Shown: piece by piece, positions 5,645 to 9,231 of the stretch
How the letters are laid out: every line of letters starts with the position of its first letter
Numbering within the stretch: the first letter of the stretch is position 1
Assembly (NCBI GenBank): GCA_002409785.1
Contig: DHOX01000052.1
Span: 36,974 to 46,204, forward strand
Length of the DNA: 9,231 nt
From: Prevotella sp. UBA5379
Lineage (GTDB): Bacteria > Bacteroidota > Bacteroidia > Bacteroidales > Bacteroidaceae
Reading direction: 5' to 3'
Translations under genes and position numbers: made by a program
The notes under the pieces: model-generated
What the model saw: only the letters and a program-made list of their open reading frames with translations
Told to the model about the DNA's origin: nothing
The model's database searches: none

Positions 5645-6613
5645 ATGCAACGAATCCTGAAAGTCATTCTTTTTCTTCTGGTAGCAGAAACAAATCAATT
5701 GTTATATGCACAGAGCAATTCATCGTCAGATCATCAACCGTTGGCGGTATGCAACATCCCCTTTGTGCAGAAAACCCATTATTGTGCCAACCAGGGATTG
5801 ACGATCGTTGGCAATACGATCTTGCATTTCAAAGCATCGAAAGATGATCATTCCTCTTATGCAGATATCTTGCGATGGGATCTTAATTATCATCCGCTTC
5901 CACCGATGAGGCACAACTTAGGTCATGCTGCAACGGTTGACTATAATCGTGAGGCAGATGTGCTGGCCGTTGGCAATGGGACGTGGAGGACTACGATAAG
6001 ACCGCGGCTGGATCTGGTCTCCCATTTCCTGAGGAAGGTCAACTCAGGTGCTGAAATTACCATTAACGGTCAGGATGTCATCTCCATTCCTCTCGCTACT
6101 GATAAAAAGGAAATCGGGGGAAGCGGGCTGATCTGTACGTGGGGAGGAAATCCCAGGATCATTTACCTGCTGACAGGGCAGAATGCGCCGAGAAAGATTT
6201 TCAGATGTATGCTGGGGGTAGGCTCCGCGGACTTTTCCGATCATTCTGAAAAGCAGGATGATGAAACCTCCTGGGGAACCTTGATAAAGGGGAAGTCTGA
6301 TCATGAATATAATGGAACACTGAAGGTTCTGGATGCCTATACGGGAGAGGAGACAGGAGTATATCAAGGATGCTGTTACCGTAATGGTTATATTTATCTG
6401 TGTACGGGATATAAGGAACCTCATCTCTTGAAGATACAATTGAATGCTGACCATACTTATTCCATTGTACGGAAACTGACTCCTGTCACTTATCATCCTG
6501 ATGGGAGCATCATTTCCTGTGAACCTGAAGGATTGTGTTTTAAGGATAAGGATACAATGATCGTAGGAAGTACCGGTGGTATTACCGGTTTATTGGAGGT
6601 CAGTTCTTTTTAA
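5645..6613 (+). CDS. Secreted cysteine-rich propeller-like protein, unknown function
   Basis: A 322-residue protein I do not recognise. Residues 1-22 form a clear signal peptide (hydrophobic core LKVILFLLVA, then LLYA before QS) without a lipobox, so the product is soluble in the periplasm or beyond. Short segments recur that resemble beta-propeller blades: NQGLTIVGNTILHF (49-62), GHAATVDYNREADVLAVGNG (93-112), QGCCYRNGYIYLCTG (241-255) and CEPEGLCFKDKDTMIVG (292-308). The pattern of a Gly/Glu-Gly turn, a hydrophobic strand and then VG or TG recalls SMP-30, NHL or YncE-like propellers. The fold is inferred and no catalytic residues are assigned. Nine cysteines (36, 47, 164, 188, 243, 244, 253, 292, 297) are unusual for a periplasmic Bacteroidetes protein and suggest disulfides or metal binding. 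It lies between the porin and receptor genes on the same strand, with gaps of 137 and 112 bp, so operon membership is uncertain. Confidence 0.8.
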   Translation: MQRILKVILFLLVAETNQLLYAQSNSSSDHQPLAVCNIPFVQKTHYCANQGLTIVGNTILHFKASKDDHSSYADILRWDLNYHPLPPMRHNLGHAATVDYNREADVLAVGNGTWRTTIRPRLDLVSHFLRKVNSGAEITINGQDVISIPLATDKKEIGGSGLICTWGGNPRIIYLLTGQNAPRKIFRCMLGVGSADFSDHSEKQDDETSWGTLIKGKSDHEYNGTLKVLDAYTGEETGVYQGCCYRNGYIYLCTGYKEPHLLKIQLNADHTYSIVRKLTPVTYHPDGSIISCEPEGLCFKDKDTMIVGSTGGITGLLEVSSF

Positions 6614-6651
6614 TGATACGGACTCTTCCGGAGACAACGGGTCGTAATCTT

Positions 6652-6679
6652 ATCCGTAAAAACAAGTTGGATTTTTTTT
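6652..6679 (+). terminator. Possible weak terminator after the propeller-like gene
   Basis: ATCC (6652-6655) and GGAT (6669-6672) can form a short 4-bp stem directly followed by a run of T to 6679. A longer-range pairing, TACGGA (6617-6622) with TCCGTA (6653-6658), competes with it. The T run is terminator-like but the stem is weak. TTTG at 6677-6680 could also be a -33 element for the next gene, though no good -7 follows at 19-21 bases. Confidence 0.25.
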
Positions 6680-6725
6680 GACTGGTATTAAACTTCTGTT
6701 TCGTATTTACATCTAAGAGTACAGT

Positions 6726-9230
6726 ATGACTCGATTTATGATTTTCTTCTTGCTGATGTGCTGTACACTTACGGCCTCGGCACAAGGGCAGGTAAAAGGT
6801 AAAGTGCTGGATAAGAAAAATAATGAGCCTGTTGGCTTTGTCACGATCCGTGTTTCCCATCAGGACAGTACGGACCTTGTAAAAGGTTCCGTGACTGATT
6901 TGGCCGGAAACTTCAGGATTGAGGGGCTCCCGGATGGCCTTTATACTCTTTCTGCAACTTATGTGGGCTATCGTGACTTGAAACGTAATTTTAAGATTAC
7001 GGACAAGAACCGGAGTGTACGTTTCCCGCTTCTCTATCTTTCTGGGGATTCCAGAATGCTGAAGGAGGTGACGGTCACAGGCCAGAAGGCAACCGTAAAA
7101 CTGGAAGTGGACCGTAAATCCTTTGATGTGAGTCAGTTGATCTCTAATTCAGGAGAAGCAGCTACGGACGTCCTGGAGAACATCCCTTCCGTGGAAGTGG
7201 ATAACGATGGCAACATTTCCCTTCGCGGGAATGAGAGCGTGGAGGTCTGGATCAATGGGAAAGCGAGTGGGCTGACCTCTGACAACCGAGCCCAGATCCT
7301 TCAGCAGTTACCTGCCGAGAGCATTGATCATATTGAAGTCATTGACAATCCTTCTGCAAAATATTCTGCGGAGGGTTCTGCCGGCATTATCAACATCGTG
7401 TTGAAGAAGGACCGGAAAGCGGGCTATTACGGTTCTGTGCAGGGAGGAGTCGATACCCGTGGCGGAGCCAGCAGCAGTTTTAATTTCAATTATAACAATA
7501 AGTCTGTTGATGCCTATCTCAATGTAGGCTATCGTCATTTGAAGAATCAGGGACAGGAGAAAAGTGAGCAGAATTTTTTGAAGACGGGGAAATATCAGAA
7601 TTATGATACCCATGATGATAAAATGGGTAATAACTTGTTCTCACGTGCTGGCATTACCTGGCACGCTACGAGCCATGATGATCTTTCTCTGAGTGGTATG
7701 ATGATGACCGGAAAATTTAAGGATTGGAGCACTACACCTTATCATAACGGGATTTCAGGAGGAGATGGAGATTCCTATCTCCTTTCGCGGTATTCGCATA
7801 GCAACAGTCCTATGGATATGTATTATGGCGAATTCGACTACCGTCACAATTTCTCTGACAAGCACTTCCTGAATCTTACCGTAGATTTCAACAGGTGGAA
7901 AGCAGATAATAATAATTATTATCAGGATTCTACGGTCTATTTTACGGAGGCGAAGCCTACAGACTATGAATTTCAATACCGTCCGCAATATATCCGTAAC
8001 CGTTCACAGGAGGTAAAACTCGACTATGAGAACCAACTGACGAAAGCTTTAAAACTGCAGGCCGGCTATCAGGGCAACTTCTCACATGAGAATACTCCAC
8101 AGGAATCATACGTGGATAATACTTATTGGGATGGCAGAGACCAGAAAGAAGACCAGACCTATTTTAACCGGTTCATCTATGATCTGGATATTCATGCCTT
8201 GTACCTTACCACACAGTACCAACTAGGGAAGTGGGGGATCATGGGCGGATTGAGAGGGGAGTACTGGAAGGTGAATACGGAAAGTTATACCTGGGAACAG
8301 GAATATGATCCGTCAAAGCGTGTACCGGCTTTCAGGAAAAATCAGTTTCAGCTCTTCCCGAGTGTGTTCATGAGTTACCAGATGACTAAGAATGATCAGT
8401 TGCAGATCAATTACACACGGAGGCTGCGCCGCCCGTGGGGAGGACAGCTTAATTCTTTCAAGAACACGAGTGATGCTTCCATTATCTCTTATGGAAATCC
8501 GGAGCTGACACCGGAATACTCACACTCTTTCTCCTTCAACTATCTTCGTACCTGGACGGAACATTCCCTTCTGCTAAGTGCCTATTACCAGCCTACTTCT
8601 GACGTTATCCAGCGTATCAACTATCAGAGTAGTGCTGACGGACTGATGTACCAGACAAACCTGAATGTGGCTAGCAGCCTGAGCACTGGCCTTGAGGCAA
8701 CACTACAAGATAAACTGTTCCGTATCCTTGACCTGACCACGAATGTCAATGCTTATTATTATAAGCTCGATGGGTTCAACTGTAACATGGATGGACAGAC
8801 GATCGTCGGAGCGGGGGAGCATAACTTTATCTGGAATGCCCGGGTGATGGCCAGTCTTATCCTGCCTTATGGAATCTCCTTGCAGTCCTCTGCACAGTAT
8901 CGCAGTCGTCAGAGTATCGCACAGGGTTACCGTAAATCGAATGTCAGAATGGATTTCAGCCTGAGAAAGAATTTCTTCGATAAAGCCCTTGTCTTGTCTG
9001 TGAGTTGCCATGACTTGCTTAACAGCCGTAAGTTTGAGACCTATACAAGTTCTGAAACTTTCGATCGCTATCAACTGAAACGGCGTGGAGGGAGGAAGGT
9101 CAACTTTACCCTTACCTGGAACTTTGGCAATATGAAGGCTAAGCCGAGTAAACCGAAACAGATGCCTGCGGGGGATGAAAACTCAGATGTGGAACAGGGC
9201 AGTGATTCTTCTGACATAAACGATAAATAA
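6726..9230 (+). CDS. TonB-dependent-receptor-like outer-membrane beta-barrel protein
   Basis: A complete 834-residue outer-membrane protein of the Bacteroidetes type with carboxypeptidase-regulatory domain, plug and family-3 beta-barrel. Residues 1-20 are a signal peptide ending TASAQ. Residues about 22-105 form the carboxypeptidase-regulatory-like domain (GQVKGKVLDKKNNEPVGFVT, then GNFRIEGLPDGLYTL). The plug spans about 112-228, with VLENIPSVEVDNDGNISLRG (149-168), EVWINGKASG (173-182), IEVIDNPSAKYSAEGSAG (203-220) and IINIVLKK (221-228), the signature of this subfamily. The barrel runs from about 232 to 800 and closes with VNFTLTWNFGN. An acidic, serine-rich tail of about 33 residues follows. 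It is not a SusC protein: no SusD partner is adjacent and the plug motifs differ from SusC. The substrate is unknown; relatives are usually annotated only as outer-membrane receptors. Its start is 112 bp after the previous gene. Confidence 0.9.
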   Translation: MTRFMIFFLLMCCTLTASAQGQVKGKVLDKKNNEPVGFVTIRVSHQDSTDLVKGSVTDLAGNFRIEGLPDGLYTLSATYVGYRDLKRNFKITDKNRSVRFPLLYLSGDSRMLKEVTVTGQKATVKLEVDRKSFDVSQLISNSGEAATDVLENIPSVEVDNDGNISLRGNESVEVWINGKASGLTSDNRAQILQQLPAESIDHIEVIDNPSAKYSAEGSAGIINIVLKKDRKAGYYGSVQGGVDTRGGASSSFNFNYNNKSVDAYLNVGYRHLKNQGQEKSEQNFLKTGKYQNYDTHDDKMGNNLFSRAGITWHATSHDDLSLSGMMMTGKFKDWSTTPYHNGISGGDGDSYLLSRYSHSNSPMDMYYGEFDYRHNFSDKHFLNLTVDFNRWKADNNNYYQDSTVYFTEAKPTDYEFQYRPQYIRNRSQEVKLDYENQLTKALKLQAGYQGNFSHENTPQESYVDNTYWDGRDQKEDQTYFNRFIYDLDIHALYLTTQYQLGKWGIMGGLRGEYWKVNTESYTWEQEYDPSKRVPAFRKNQFQLFPSVFMSYQMTKNDQLQINYTRRLRRPWGGQLNSFKNTSDASIISYGNPELTPEYSHSFSFNYLRTWTEHSLLLSAYYQPTSDVIQRINYQSSADGLMYQTNLNVASSLSTGLEATLQDKLFRILDLTTNVNAYYYKLDGFNCNMDGQTIVGAGEHNFIWNARVMASLILPYGISLQSSAQYRSRQSIAQGYRKSNVRMDFSLRKNFFDKALVLSVSCHDLLNSRKFETYTSSETFDRYQLKRRGGRKVNFTLTWNFGNMKAKPSKPKQMPAGDENSDVEQGSDSSDINDK

Positions 9231-9231
9231 G

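Noticed and set aside
6726..9230. SusC-type receptor
   Set aside because: It has the regulatory domain and plug, but the plug motifs belong to the family-3 barrel subfamily, the length is short for SusC, and no SusD gene follows within the window.

Overview
The window reads as chromosomal DNA from a Bacteroidales bacterium, broadly Prevotella- or Bacteroides-like. The grounds are three. The last gene encodes an outer-membrane receptor with a carboxypeptidase-regulatory domain, a plug and a beta-barrel, a type typical of this phylum. Promoter candidates carry the Bacteroidetes -7 element TAnnTTTG (TATCTTTG or TACTTTTG). Start codons are preceded by A-rich sequence rather than strong Shine-Dalgarno sites. 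Genus cannot be fixed from the sequence alone.

Layout. Positions 1-79 hold 3.6 copies of a 22-bp tandem repeat that may continue beyond the left edge. An AraC-family regulator lies on the minus strand (196-1059). It is followed by about 600 bp without a gene (1060-1663), containing its probable promoter, several inverted repeats and a terminator-like hairpin serving the next gene. A complete, exported GH3 beta-glucosidase occupies 1664-4015 on the minus strand. A 382-bp divergent intergenic region (4016-4397) then separates it from three plus-strand genes: an OprB-type carbohydrate porin (4398-5507), a secreted cysteine-rich protein of unknown function with a propeller-like sequence (5645-6613), and a TonB-dependent-receptor-like outer-membrane protein (6726-9230). 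The last stop codon ends one base before the window does.

How the genes may work together (inference). The porin would let small saccharides cross the outer membrane, the periplasmic GH3 enzyme would cut beta-glucosidic oligosaccharides, and the AraC-type regulator could control one or both. No SusC/SusD pair is present, so this would be a small porin-plus-glucosidase module rather than a standard polysaccharide utilisation locus. The propeller-like protein and the receptor may be separate functions, because each is preceded by more than 110 bp of non-coding DNA.

The most unusual signal is the 5' leader of the porin gene (4293-4365). Hand folding gives a closed three-way junction whose two hairpin loops carry perfectly complementary 5-nt sequences, a riboswitch-like layout that I cannot match to a known class. 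Upstream of it, a 14-bp direct repeat spaced by 32 bp (4123-4168) is a good candidate for a shared operator.
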